Under the pieces are notes generated by a model. It had not been told where the DNA came from. It was given only the letters and a program-made list of their open reading frames with translations, and did not search any database. Positions 15,437 to 23,827 of a stretch of 37,145 bases of DNA are shown here, piece after piece. Where the stretch lies: assembly GCA_913061495.1 (NCBI GenBank), contig CAJXVG010000008.1, positions 1-37,145 on the forward strand, read 5' to 3'. The translations under genes were made by a program, and so were the position numbers. The stretch's first letter is position 1; each line of letters opens with the position of its first letter. The DNA is from an uncultured Winogradskyella sp. (GTDB lineage: Bacteria > Bacteroidota > Bacteroidia > Flavobacteriales > Flavobacteriaceae).

Positions 15437-16885
15437 ATGTCAAAATATACTGAAGACGATCTTAGAGAAGAGTTAAAGACCAAAGAATACGAATATGGTT
15501 TTTATACAGATATTGAATCTGATACATTTCCCATTGGTCTTAATGAAGAAATAGTTATTGCGATATCCAAAAAAAAGGAAGAACCAGATTGGATGACAGC
15601 TTGGAGGCTAGAAGCGTTTAAGGCTTGGAAAGAAATGATTGAGCCAGAGTGGGCAAATGTCCATTACAAAAAACCAGATTTTCAGGCTATTTCTTATTAT
15701 TCCGCACCAAACAGCAAGCCAAAATATGATAGCATCGACGAGGTTGACCCTGAGCTTTTGGCAACGTTTGAAAAATTAGGAATTTCATTAGACGAGCAAA
15801 AGAAACTTGCAGGAGTAGCAATGGACGTCGTTGTAGATTCAGTTTCGGTCGCTACAACATTTAAGAAAACTCTGGCCGAAAAAGGCATTATTTTTATGAG
15901 TATTTCTGAAGCAATAAAAGAACACCCAGAACTTGTTAAAAAATATATAGGGACTGTGGTTCCTAAAACAGACAATTTTTATGCAGCATTAAATTCTGCT
16001 GTCTTTAGTGATGGATCGTTTTGTTACATTCCAAAAGGAGTGCGTTGTCCTATGGAGCTCTCAACCTATTTTAGAATCAACCAAGCAGGCACAGGTCAGT
16101 TTGAAAGAACACTAGTAATCGCTGATGAAGGCAGTTACGTTTCTTATTTGGAAGGTTGTACAGCACCTAGCCGTGACGAAAATCAATTACACGCTGCAGT
16201 TGTAGAGTTGATTGCATTAGATGATGCCGAAATAAAATATTCAACGGTACAAAACTGGTACCCAGGAAATGCTGAAGGAAAAGGAGGAGTTTATAATTTT
16301 GTAACCAAACGAGGCCTTTGCGAGAAGAATTCAAAAATATCTTGGACTCAAGTCGAAACAGGATCTGCTGTTACTTGGAAATACCCATCTTGTATTCTCA
16401 AAGGAGATAACTCGGTTGGTGAATTTTATTCAATTGCTGTGACCAACAATTATCAGCAAGCTGATACTGGTACGAAGATGATTCACTTAGGCAAAAACAC
16501 AAAATCTACCATAATTTCAAAAGGTATTTCAGCTGGTAAATCGCAAAACTCTTATAGAGGTTTGGTGCAAATCAGCTCTAGGGCAGATAATGCACGTAAT
16601 TTTTCACAATGTGATAGCTTATTGATGGGAAATGAATGTGGTGCTCACACATTTCCATACATTGAAGCAAAGAACAAAACGGCTCAAATAGAGCATGAAG
16701 CCACAACTAGTAAAATTGGTGAAGACCAGATTTTCTATTGTAACCAACGTGGTATTGATACAGAAAAAGCGATTGCCTTAATTGTTAATGGGTTTAGTAA
16801 AGAAGTATTAAATAAATTACCAATGGAATTTGCTGTTGAGGCACAAAAATTATTGGAAATCAGTTTAGAAGGTTCAGTCGGTTAA
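15437..16885 (+). CDS. sufB: Fe-S cluster assembly scaffold SufB
   Basis: A 482-residue scaffold subunit of the SufBC2D complex, on which the nascent Fe-S cluster is built. The typical SufB core is visible: [39 protein letters not shown], the cysteine-bearing [18 protein letters not shown], and [12 protein letters not shown] near the C-terminus. Length matches the family. It lies 50 bases after sufA and is separated from sufC by a lipoprotein gene, which is not the standard order. Confidence 0.95.
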   Translation: MSKYTEDDLREELKTKEYEYGFYTDIESDTFPIGLNEEIVIAISKKKEEPDWMTAWRLEAFKAWKEMIEPEWANVHYKKPDFQAISYYSAPNSKPKYDSIDEVDPELLATFEKLGISLDEQKKLAGVAMDVVVDSVSVATTFKKTLAEKGIIFMSISEAIKEHPELVKKYIGTVVPKTDNFYAALNSAVFSDGSFCYIPKGVRCPMELSTYFRINQAGTGQFERTLVIADEGSYVSYLEGCTAPSRDENQLHAAVVELIALDDAEIKYSTVQNWYPGNAEGKGGVYNFVTKRGLCEKNSKISWTQVETGSAVTWKYPSCILKGDNSVGEFYSIAVTNNYQQADTGTKMIHLGKNTKSTIISKGISAGKSQNSYRGLVQISSRADNARNFSQCDSLLMGNECGAHTFPYIEAKNKTAQIEHEATTSKIGEDQIFYCNQRGIDTEKAIALIVNGFSKEVLNKLPMEFAVEAQKLLEISLEGSVG

Positions 16886-16890
16886 CTGTG

Positions 16891-16973
16891 ATTCCTGGGT
16901 AGACAGGAATTTCATATTTAATTTCTAAATTTTAGAATTGAAGTTTAATTAAATAAATTCCGTTTTCACGGAA
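16891..16973. repeat. Two small hairpins between sufB and the lipoprotein gene
   Basis: ATTCCTG (16891-16897) pairs with CAGGAAT (16904-16910) around a six-base loop. TTCCGT (16958-16963) pairs with ACGGAA (16968-16973) around a four-base loop, ending one base before the ATG. The first resembles the short ATTCCTG/CAGGAAT intergenic palindromes that I recall as common in Flavobacteriaceae. Neither is followed by a clean T-run, so they are not obvious terminators. The second could hinder ribosome access. Confidence 0.4.
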
Positions 16974-16974
16974 A

Positions 16975-17388
16975 ATGAATATGAAAAAAATAAGTTTTAT
17001 AATCATTTTATGTCTCGCTCTTACTGCATGTAAAAACGACAAAAAGCAAGAGGTCAATTTAGAAGAAAATCGCGCCAAATCCTATAATCAAAATGATGGA
17101 TTAATAACTGTGAAAGGTGACTTTGTCTATTATGCAGATGCTGCTGTTTTACAGACACCAAGAGAAATTTATGGAGTAGTAATAGATGAAAAGATGCATT
17201 TATTAAACGACCAAGTAAAGTCATTTAAAAAAGAAGCCACAGATATGGTTCCAGTGACTGTAAGGGTAAAAAAAATTGAAAAGCCCAAGGACGAAGAGGG
17301 TTGGCAATATAGGGTAGAAATTAAGGAAATACTAAAGGTTGAAGCACCTAAAGAAAATCAAGAAGACGTTATAAAATTATCAAATTAA
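16975..17388 (+). CDS. Predicted lipoprotein inside the suf operon, unknown function
   Basis: A 137-residue lipoprotein with LTAC (Cys19) and a charged linker KNDKKQE, followed by one compact domain (about 42-125) rich in beta-strand (GLITVKGDFVYYADAAVLQT, TREIYGVV-like, VPVTVRVKKIEK, YRVEIKEILKVE). I do not recognise the family. The sequence after the cysteine lacks the S-D-D of the surface lipoproteins, so it may face the periplasm. A second ATG at 16981 is an equally good start. It lies 4 bases before sufC, so it is part of the operon although Fe-S assembly is cytoplasmic; the link may be expression only. Confidence 0.7.
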   Translation: MNMKKISFIIILCLALTACKNDKKQEVNLEENRAKSYNQNDGLITVKGDFVYYADAAVLQTPREIYGVVIDEKMHLLNDQVKSFKKEATDMVPVTVRVKKIEKPKDEEGWQYRVEIKEILKVEAPKENQEDVIKLSN

Positions 17389-17392
17389 GATT

Positions 17393-18145
17393 ATGTTAAA
17401 GATAAACAACTTGCATGCAAGTGTAGAAGATAAAAGCATTTTAAAAGGTATAAATCTAGAGGTTAAACCAGGTGAAGTACATGCCATTATGGGACCAAAC
17501 GGTTCTGGTAAAAGTACTTTAGCATCTGTTATAGCAGGAAAAGAAGAGTACGAAGTTGATAAAGGTGAAATACTTTTTGAAGATGAGGATATAGATGAGC
17601 TTGGAGCTGAAGAGCGTGCGCACAAGGGCATATTTTTATCATTTCAGTATCCTATAGAAATCCCGGGAGTTAGTGTCACTAACTTTATGAAAACAGCGAT
17701 TAACGAAACTAGAAAAGCTAAAGGCATGGAAGATATGCCTGCAAATGAAATGCTAAAAATGATTCGTGAAAAATCAGAGCTTTTAGATATTGACCGTAAG
17801 TTCTTATCTCGTTCCTTAAATCAAGGGTTTTCTGGTGGTGAGAAAAAACGGAATGAGATTTTTCAAATGGCAATGTTAGAGCCAAAGTTAGCGATACTAG
17901 ATGAAACCGATTCTGGTTTAGATATCGATGCACTTCGTATTGTTGCCAATGGTGTTAATAAACTAAAGAGCAAAGATAATGCTGTTATAGTTATTACACA
18001 TTACCAGCGTTTGCTAGACCATATAGTCCCAGATTTTGTACACGTATTACACGATGGTAAAATAGTAAAATCAGGAGGCAAGGAATTAGCACACGAATTA
18101 GAAGCTAAGGGTTACGATTGGATTAAAGAAGGCGTTGGAGCATAG
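17393..18145 (+). CDS. sufC: Fe-S assembly ATPase SufC
   Basis: A 250-residue ABC-type ATPase that powers the SufBCD scaffold and works in the cytosol, not in transport. Walker A is GPNGSGKST (34-42), the signature is SGGEKKRNE (147-155), Walker B is LAILDETDSGLD (about 167-178), and the switch histidine is in VITHYQRLLDH. ETDSGLDIDAL is the SufC form of the Walker B/D-loop. Length is standard. Confidence 0.96.
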   Translation: MLKINNLHASVEDKSILKGINLEVKPGEVHAIMGPNGSGKSTLASVIAGKEEYEVDKGEILFEDEDIDELGAEERAHKGIFLSFQYPIEIPGVSVTNFMKTAINETRKAKGMEDMPANEMLKMIREKSELLDIDRKFLSRSLNQGFSGGEKKRNEIFQMAMLEPKLAILDETDSGLDIDALRIVANGVNKLKSKDNAVIVITHYQRLLDHIVPDFVHVLHDGKIVKSGGKELAHELEAKGYDWIKEGVGA

Positions 18146-18299
18146 CGCGTAGCGCTGGTTTACAGTCACAGTAGGCAGTTGCTCACTCAAAACTGATGAC
18201 TCAAAACGATTATTACATCTTCAAAATATAAATAGTATCCAGATTTTTTCGCAGTTAGAATAAGTGAAAACTGCGACTGAAAACTGAAAACTGATAAAA
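18146..18299. repeat. Repeat-like intergenic segment between sufC and sufD
   Basis: This 154-base gap breaks an otherwise tight operon. It has GCGC-GTA-GCGC at the sufC stop, scattered CAGT/ACTG units (CAGTCACAGT, GGCAGTTGC), a hairpin TCGCAGTT (18249-18256) with AACTGCGA (18269-18276), and three tandem ACTGAAA-type units at 18276-18296 just before the sufD ATG. The CAGT/ACTG-rich composition is like intergenic repeats I recall from many flavobacterial genomes. No coding frame is seen. Confidence 0.5.
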
Positions 18300-19613
18300 A
18301 TGGAATTAAAAGAAAAATTAGTATCATCATTCTTGGCATTTGAAGACAATATTGATGTCCACTCGCCAGTGCATGATATAAGAACTGAAGCTATAAAAAC
18401 ATTTGAAACGGAAGGTTTCCCAACTAAAAAACAGGAAGCTTGGAAATACACGTCTTTAAATTCAATTTTAAAGCATGATTATAGTGTTTTCCCAAAGAAC
18501 GAAAATGCTTTAGAATTTAAAGATGTAAAGAAATATTTCATTCATGATATTGATGCTTATAAAATCATCTTTGTGGATGGTAAATATTCGTCATACTTAT
18601 CGCAAACAACGCATGATGGTATTGATGTATGCTTAATGTCTTCTGCATTATCTAAACCAAAATACCGCCCAATTATTGAAAACTATTTCAATAAAATAGC
18701 ACCAAAAAATAGTCTATCTTCATTAAATACGGCATTTTCAGCTGAAGGAGCTTATATTCATATTCCTAAAAATAAATTGGTAGATAAGCCAATTCAAATT
18801 ATACATTTTTCAACAGGAAGTGAAGCTGCACTAATGTTACAACCGCGTAATTTGGTTGTGGTAGATGAAAATTCACATGTTCAAATTATAGAGCGTCATC
18901 AAAGTTTAACTGATAATCCTGTGCTTACAAACAGTGTTACTGAAATTTTTGCTGATAAACGTGCCATTGTAGATTATTACAAAATTCAGAATGACAAGCA
19001 AACGGCTTCTTTAATTGATAACACTTTTGTGAATCAAAAACAGGAAAGTTTAGCAAAAGTGCACACGTTTTCTTTTGGTGGAAAATTGATAAGAAACAAC
19101 CTTGAGTTTTACCAAAATGGAGAACGTATCGATTCTACAATGAAAGGAATTACAATCATTGGAGATAAGCAACACGTAGATCATAATACTTTAGTACATC
19201 ATATTGAACCTAATTGCGAAAGTCATCAAGATTACAAAGGGATTTTCAGTGATAATTCTACTGGTGTTTTTAACGGTAAAGTTGTTGTGGAAAAAGAGGC
19301 GCAGAAAACAAATGCTTTTCAGGCCAATAATAATATTTTAGTTGATGATAAAGCTACAATAAACACTAAACCTCAACTTGAGATTTTCGCAGATGATGTA
19401 AAATGTTCTCACGGTTGTACCATTGGGCAATTAGATGAAAGCGCTATGTTCTATTTACGCTCTCGTGGTATTCCTAAGAAAGAAGCTAGAGCTTTGCTAA
19501 TGTTTGCTTTTAGCAATAATGTTTTAGATTCTGTAACTATACCAGAAATTAAACAACGTATCACTAAAATTATCGCTAATAAATTAGGCGTTAATATTGG
19601 GTTTGAATTATAG
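18300..19613 (+). CDS. sufD: Fe-S cluster assembly protein SufD
   Basis: A 437-residue partner of SufB in the SufBC2D scaffold. Family features are QEAWKYTSL near the N-terminus, the beta-helix core (AEGAYIHIPKN, PIQIIHFS, SHVQIIERH), DHNTLVHHIEPNCESHQDYKGIF, and the C-terminal CSHGCTIGQLDESAMFYLRSRGIP. Length is standard. The last base of its stop codon is the first base of a possible GTG start for sufS. Confidence 0.95.
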   Translation: MELKEKLVSSFLAFEDNIDVHSPVHDIRTEAIKTFETEGFPTKKQEAWKYTSLNSILKHDYSVFPKNENALEFKDVKKYFIHDIDAYKIIFVDGKYSSYLSQTTHDGIDVCLMSSALSKPKYRPIIENYFNKIAPKNSLSSLNTAFSAEGAYIHIPKNKLVDKPIQIIHFSTGSEAALMLQPRNLVVVDENSHVQIIERHQSLTDNPVLTNSVTEIFADKRAIVDYYKIQNDKQTASLIDNTFVNQKQESLAKVHTFSFGGKLIRNNLEFYQNGERIDSTMKGITIIGDKQHVDHNTLVHHIEPNCESHQDYKGIFSDNSTGVFNGKVVVEKEAQKTNAFQANNNILVDDKATINTKPQLEIFADDVKCSHGCTIGQLDESAMFYLRSRGIPKKEARALLMFAFSNNVLDSVTIPEIKQRITKIIANKLGVNIGFEL

Positions 19614-19636
19614 TGAGTGTAGCCGCAAAACATAGC

Positions 19637-20851
19637 ATGTTAGATATTGAATCTATTAGAAAAGATTTCCCTATCCTAAACCGCAAGGTTAACGGAAAAC
19701 CATTAATATATTTTGATAATGCTGCAACATCTCAGACACCTCAACAGGTCATCGATGTTATTGTAGATTATTATTCAAACTACAACGCTAATATCCACAG
19801 AGGTGTTCATAGTCTGAGTCAGGAGGCAACTGATGCTTATGAGGAATCACGACTCAAAATTCAGAAGCATTTTAATGCTAAACATTCTCATGAAATCATT
19901 TTTACTGCTGGGACAACCCACGGTATTAATTTAGTGGCAAACGGATTCTCTTCTGTTTTGAAAAAAGGTGATGAAGTTTTGGTTTCGGCTTTAGAGCATC
20001 ATAGCAATATTGTTCCTTGGCAAATGTTATGCGAACGAACTGGTGCAAAACTGAAAGTAATTCCCATGAACCAAAATGGAGAATTAATACTTTCCGAATT
20101 TGATTCATTACTAAACGAAAATACCAAGCTTGTTTTTGTTAATCATATTTCAAATGCATTAGGAACTATTAATCCTATTGCAGAAATTATTGAAAAAGCG
20201 CATAAAATCGGTGCAGCTGTTTTAGTAGATGGTGCCCAATCTTGTCCACACTTAAAATCTGATGTTCAAGAGTTAGGGGTTGATTTTTACGTTTGTTCTG
20301 CTCATAAAATGTGTGGCCCAACTGGTGTTGGTATACTCTATGGAAAGGAAGAATGGCTCAATAAACTTCCTCCTTATCAAGGTGGTGGTGAAATGATTGC
20401 TGAAGTTTCTTTCGAAAAAACAACTTACGCTGGTTTACCTCATAAATTTGAAGCTGGCACACCAAATATCTGCGGAGGTATTGCTTTTGGAGCCGCTATA
20501 GATTATATGAACTCTATTGGTTTTGATACAATTGCCAACTATGAAAACGAGCTTTTAAAATACGGAACCAAAGAACTTCTAAAAATCGAAGGCTTAAAAA
20601 TTTACGGTACTGCTAAGCACAAAACTTCTGTTATTTCTTTCAACGTTAGTTCTATACATCCATACGATATAGGCACAATTCTAGATAAAATGGGTATTGC
20701 TGTGCGTACAGGTCATCACTGTGCACAACCTATTATGGATTTTTACAAAATTCCTGGCACGATAAGAGCCTCATTTATGTTCTATAACGCTAAAGAAGAA
20801 ATTGATACTTTCATTGCTGCACTTAAAAAAGCTATTATGATGTTATCTTAA
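19637..20851 (+). CDS. sufS: Cysteine desulfurase SufS
   Basis: A 404-residue PLP enzyme of the NifS/CsdA class II type that takes sulfur from cysteine for cluster assembly. The PLP lysine is Lys224 in CSAHKMCGPTG; the persulfide cysteine is Cys362 in RTGHHCAQP; the substrate and PLP contacts include DNAATSQTP and ALEHHSNIVPW. I chose the ATG at 19637 (MLDIESIRKDFP), where the family normally begins. A GTG at 19613 overlaps the sufD stop by one base and would add eight residues, so that start is possible. Confidence 0.93.
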   Translation: MLDIESIRKDFPILNRKVNGKPLIYFDNAATSQTPQQVIDVIVDYYSNYNANIHRGVHSLSQEATDAYEESRLKIQKHFNAKHSHEIIFTAGTTHGINLVANGFSSVLKKGDEVLVSALEHHSNIVPWQMLCERTGAKLKVIPMNQNGELILSEFDSLLNENTKLVFVNHISNALGTINPIAEIIEKAHKIGAAVLVDGAQSCPHLKSDVQELGVDFYVCSAHKMCGPTGVGILYGKEEWLNKLPPYQGGGEMIAEVSFEKTTYAGLPHKFEAGTPNICGGIAFGAAIDYMNSIGFDTIANYENELLKYGTKELLKIEGLKIYGTAKHKTSVISFNVSSIHPYDIGTILDKMGIAVRTGHHCAQPIMDFYKIPGTIRASFMFYNAKEEIDTFIAALKKAIMMLS

Positions 20852-20862
20852 TCATCTTTGGC

Positions 20863-20905
20863 ATTAAAAGTGTAACTTACATCTTACATTGTAAAACACT
20901 TTAAT
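20863..20905 (+). promoter_or_regulatory. Inverted repeat covering a start codon after sufS
   Basis: ATTAAAAGTGT (20863-20873) pairs with ACACTTTAAT (20896-20905) with one bulged A; inside it TTACA (20877-20881) pairs with TGTAA (20890-20894) around an eight-base loop. The 3' arm contains the first two bases of the ATG of the next gene. As RNA it would bury that start; as DNA it could be an operator. There is no T-run for a terminator. Confidence 0.45.
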
Positions 20906-21428
20906 GATGAAAATTTTATTTAGTTTTTTAGTACTCATACTCTTTACAGAATCATGTAACTCTACTAAAGAAGCTGTTTCAGAACAAAAAGAGCCTGTTG
21001 TAGCATCCAAATCTAGCAAGGAAATGACTAAAGATAAAAGTGACATTGTTGGAGATCATTATGCAACTTCGGGAGTAACCTACACTGCAATGAGTAGAGG
21101 CTTTTATGAATATGTACAAATCTCTGGCACCAAAGTCTCAGTTTCAACTGATAGAAATTTACAAGATATTGATACCTATACTTATAATGAAAGTGATTGG
21201 AAACAGCTCAAAGCACTAATGGATGCGGTTGACTTACAAACTTTAAATAAACTTAAAGCACCTACAGAAAAACGCTTACATGATGGAGCAGCACACGCTA
21301 CTTTAGCTTTTAGACAAGGTGATATGGAAGTCATGTCCCCTACTTTTGACCATGGACACCCACCAAAGGAAATTGAAGCACTAGTTAATAAAGTGTTATC
21401 CATTAAGGAAAATGTCTTAAAACAGTAG
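20904..21428 (+). CDS. Predicted lipoprotein between sufS and sufE, unknown function
   Basis: A 174-residue protein with a lipoprotein signal (FTESC, Cys18), a low-complexity charged linker (about 20-48), then a compact domain with TYTAMSRGFYEYVQISG, WKQLKALMDAVDLQTLNKL and HDGAAHATLAF. I do not recognise the family. The start is MM; the second ATG at 20907 is equally possible. It sits within the suf gene run, 27 bases before the sufE -7 box region, and is the second lipoprotein gene in this operon. Confidence 0.72.
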   Translation: MMKILFSFLVLILFTESCNSTKEAVSEQKEPVVASKSSKEMTKDKSDIVGDHYATSGVTYTAMSRGFYEYVQISGTKVSVSTDRNLQDIDTYTYNESDWKQLKALMDAVDLQTLNKLKAPTEKRLHDGAAHATLAFRQGDMEVMSPTFDHGHPPKEIEALVNKVLSIKENVLKQ

Positions 21429-21436
21429 CTATTTTG

Positions 21437-21444
21437 TAATTTTG
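21437..21444 (+). promoter_or_regulatory. Internal -7 promoter box before sufE
   Basis: TAATTTTG fits TAnnTTTG and ends 17 bases before the ATG at 21462. SufE and the two genes after it may thus be transcribed separately from the upstream suf genes. No clear -33 box is seen. Confidence 0.35.
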
Positions 21445-21461
21445 CAAAAAGAATTTTGACT

Positions 21462-21884
21462 ATGACTATTGAAGAAGTGCAAAATCAAATAATTGAAGAG
21501 TTTTCAATGTTTGAAGATTGGGAAGAACGCTACCAATATATGATTGATCTTGGAAAAACGCTTCCGTTAATTGACAAAAAATATAAAAACGAAGATCATA
21601 TCATTAAAGGTTGCCAAAGCAAGGTGTGGGTACATGCCAATATGGAAGATGACAAGGTGAAATTTACTGCAGATAGTGATGCCATTATCACCAAAGGGAT
21701 TATCGCAATACTGATAAGGGTATTTTCTAACCAGCACCCAAAAGCAATAATTGAAGCAAATACTGAGTTTATTGATAAAATAGGCCTCAAAGAACACCTA
21801 TCACCAACTAGAGCCAATGGTCTTGTGAGTATGATAAAACAATTAAAACTGTATGCCATTGCATACCAAACACAATTAAATTAA
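21462..21884 (+). CDS. sufE: Sulfur acceptor protein SufE
   Basis: A 140-residue protein that takes the persulfide from SufS and hands it to SufB. The acceptor cysteine is Cys51 in IIKGCQSKVWV. The family pattern EEFSMFEDWEERYQYMIDLGK and the C-terminal HLSPTRANGLVSMI are present. I chose the ATG at 21462; a TTG at 21456 is in frame but unlikely. It is one base from the next gene, so the two are coupled. Confidence 0.94.
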   Translation: MTIEEVQNQIIEEFSMFEDWEERYQYMIDLGKTLPLIDKKYKNEDHIIKGCQSKVWVHANMEDDKVKFTADSDAIITKGIIAILIRVFSNQHPKAIIEANTEFIDKIGLKEHLSPTRANGLVSMIKQLKLYAIAYQTQLN

Positions 21885-21885
21885 A

Positions 21886-22212
21886 ATGAGCGATACAACT
21901 ATAGATACAAACGTATTAGGCGATAAAATTGTTAGAGTACTAAAGACAATTTACGATCCAGAAATCCCTGTAGATATATATGAACTAGGTCTTATCTACG
22001 ACGTTTTTGTAAATGAAGATTACGATGTTAAAATATTAATGACACTAACTACACCAAACTGCCCAGTGGCCGAAACCTTACCGCTTGAAGTTGAGGAAAA
22101 AGTAAAGTCATTAAACGATGTTAAAAATGCTGAAGTAGAAATTACTTTTGACCCACCTTGGTCACAAGATTTAATGAGTGAGGAAGCAAAGCTAGAGTTA
22201 GGAATGCTCTAA
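21886..22212 (+). CDS. sufT: SUF-associated MIP18/DUF59 family protein
   Basis: A 108-residue protein of the MIP18 family that helps mature Fe-S proteins. The hallmarks are YDPEIPVDIYELGLIYDV (about 23-40), LTTPNCPVAETLP with Cys59, and FDPPWSQDLMSEEAK. It lies in the usual place after sufE in Bacteroidota and begins one base after the sufE stop. Confidence 0.9.
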   Translation: MSDTTIDTNVLGDKIVRVLKTIYDPEIPVDIYELGLIYDVFVNEDYDVKILMTLTTPNCPVAETLPLEVEEKVKSLNDVKNAEVEITFDPPWSQDLMSEEAKLELGML

Positions 22213-22220
22213 TTTAAATT

Positions 22221-22727
22221 ATGGCAGAAGAAATTATAAATAGAGTTGCAAATAGCAAACTAAAAACTATTGACTTAGAAGATTTTTATCCAAAGGGTCA
22301 ACGCATTCTTTTTGATATATCAGATTGGTTAATGGAAGGTTTGGTATTACGCGAAAAAGACTTCAGAAATTATGTTGCCGAACATGATTGGTCACAATAT
22401 AAGGATTGCTATGTAGCATTGCATTGTTCTACTGATGCTATAGTACCAGATTGGGCATATATGTTAATTTCTGTTCAACTTCAAGAATATTCTAAATTAA
22501 CGGTAATTGGAAACTTAAAAACATTAGAATCTATTCTATTTGCTGAAATTATTTCAAAAATAAATGTTTCAGAATATAAAGGTCTTCCTGTAATCATTAA
22601 AGGTTGCTCTAACAAACCTGTGCCTGCAAACGCTTTAGTGCTTTTAACTCAGAAATTAAAGCCCATTGCAAAATCTATAATGTTTGGTGAGGCTTGTTCT
22701 TTTGTACCATTATTTAAGCATAAATAA
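22221..22727 (+). CDS. DUF2480 family protein
   Basis: A 168-residue cytoplasmic protein matching the Bacteroidota family DUF2480, whose function is not known. Visible segments are DLEDFYPKGQRILFDISDWL, LREKDFRNYV, CSTDAIVPDWAYMLI and IIKGCSNKPVPANALVLL. It has cysteines at several places but no clear cluster motif. Its steady position after sufE and sufT, here eight bases from sufT, suggests a role in Fe-S assembly or sulfur handling; this rests on context only. Confidence 0.85.
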   Translation: MAEEIINRVANSKLKTIDLEDFYPKGQRILFDISDWLMEGLVLREKDFRNYVAEHDWSQYKDCYVALHCSTDAIVPDWAYMLISVQLQEYSKLTVIGNLKTLESILFAEIISKINVSEYKGLPVIIKGCSNKPVPANALVLLTQKLKPIAKSIMFGEACSFVPLFKHK

Positions 22728-22795
22728 TTTTAATTCACCACTTCTAACCCACGGTATTTCTTACGTCGTATCATTTATCTTCATCCTTAAAGATT

Positions 22796-22803
22796 TATAT
22801 TTG
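22796..22803 (+). promoter_or_regulatory. -7 promoter box of the DUF3078 gene
   Basis: TATATTTG fits TAnnTTTG and ends 28 bases before the ATG at 22832. This gives the outer-membrane protein gene its own start after the suf operon. The -33 region has only TTTA at 22774-22777. Confidence 0.5.
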
Positions 22804-22831
22804 CACTGTAATAACAACTAAAAAATTCACT

Positions 22832-23773
22832 ATGAACAAAAAATTACTTTTAATAGCGGTAGTAATGTTCTCTATCACATTCGGTTTCTCTCAAACCAAA
22901 GAAGAATTACAAGCCCAAAAAGCCGAAAAACAAGCACAAGCTGATAAGTTTCAATCTGAAGCTGATGCCATACAAGCACAAATAGATAATTTACCAGGTT
23001 GGCGAGTTGGTGCTTTTGGTACAATTGGAGGCAGCTTATCTAATTTCAACAATTGGTATGCACAAGGTGCACCAAACAACAGTTCTGGTAATATTGGTAT
23101 TACATTCAATGCTTTTGCGAATAAAATTGAAGAAAAATATTTTTGGAGAAACTCATTGAACACCAATTTGGCATGGGTAAAACTAGATAATAAAGATACT
23201 GAAGAAGACAGTGAGGATTTTGAGCCAACAACTGATGTCTTTAATATTTCATCACTTTACGGCTTCAGGTTAAGCGAAAAATGGGCTGTATCTGCTTTAG
23301 GAGAATATAGAACGACTTTACTAAATAACTTTAACGACCCTGGATATTTAGATATAGGTGTTGGTGGTACATGGACTCCGCTTGATAATTTAATCGTTGT
23401 AGTTCACCCATTTAACTACAACTTTGTATTTGCTGATAACGATGCCATTTTTGAGTCATCTGCTGGTGCAAAAATCGTAGCAGATTATACAAGACAAATA
23501 GGATCAATAGCTTTTAAAAGTAACTTCTCTACATTTCAGAGTTATAAATCCAGTGACCTTTCAAATTTTACTTGGACCAATTCATTTAGCTACACCCTTT
23601 GGAAAATGATTGGTGTAGGTTTTGATTTTGCACTTAGAAGTAATAAACAAGAAGCACTTGCTTTTGCACAAAGCCAGTTTGATGAAACAAGTGGTGACCC
23701 AGAACCAACTTTTGATAATATTGACAACAAGTTACAGACTTATTATACTATTGGCCTAAGCTATAAATTTTAA
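22832..23773 (+). CDS. DUF3078 outer-membrane beta-barrel protein
   Basis: A 313-residue exported protein. A signal peptide (about 1-20, ending GFSQ) is followed by a short coiled-coil stretch (about 21-52: KEELQAQKAEKQAQADKFQS) and then a DUF3078-type barrel starting GWRVGAFGTIGGSLSNFNNW. Many alternating aromatic strands end with a C-terminal TYYTIGLSYKF, the usual final barrel strand. Role unknown. A strong terminator follows 20 bases after the stop. Confidence 0.85.
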   Translation: MNKKLLLIAVVMFSITFGFSQTKEELQAQKAEKQAQADKFQSEADAIQAQIDNLPGWRVGAFGTIGGSLSNFNNWYAQGAPNNSSGNIGITFNAFANKIEEKYFWRNSLNTNLAWVKLDNKDTEEDSEDFEPTTDVFNISSLYGFRLSEKWAVSALGEYRTTLLNNFNDPGYLDIGVGGTWTPLDNLIVVVHPFNYNFVFADNDAIFESSAGAKIVADYTRQIGSIAFKSNFSTFQSYKSSDLSNFTWTNSFSYTLWKMIGVGFDFALRSNKQEALAFAQSQFDETSGDPEPTFDNIDNKLQTYYTIGLSYKF

Positions 23774-23793
23774 GTTTAAAAATCTTTAAACAG

Positions 23794-23827
23794 AAAAGAC
23801 CTATCTTAATTGATAGGTCTTTTTTTT
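23794..23827. terminator. Strong bidirectional terminator
   Basis: AAAAGACCTATC (23794-23805) and GATAGGTCTTTT (23812-23823) pair perfectly over 12 bases around a six-base loop, followed by more T to 23827. It stops the DUF3078 gene on the plus strand. The A-run on the other side makes it usable for the class A PBP gene on the minus strand, whose stop codon touches it. Confidence 0.85.
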
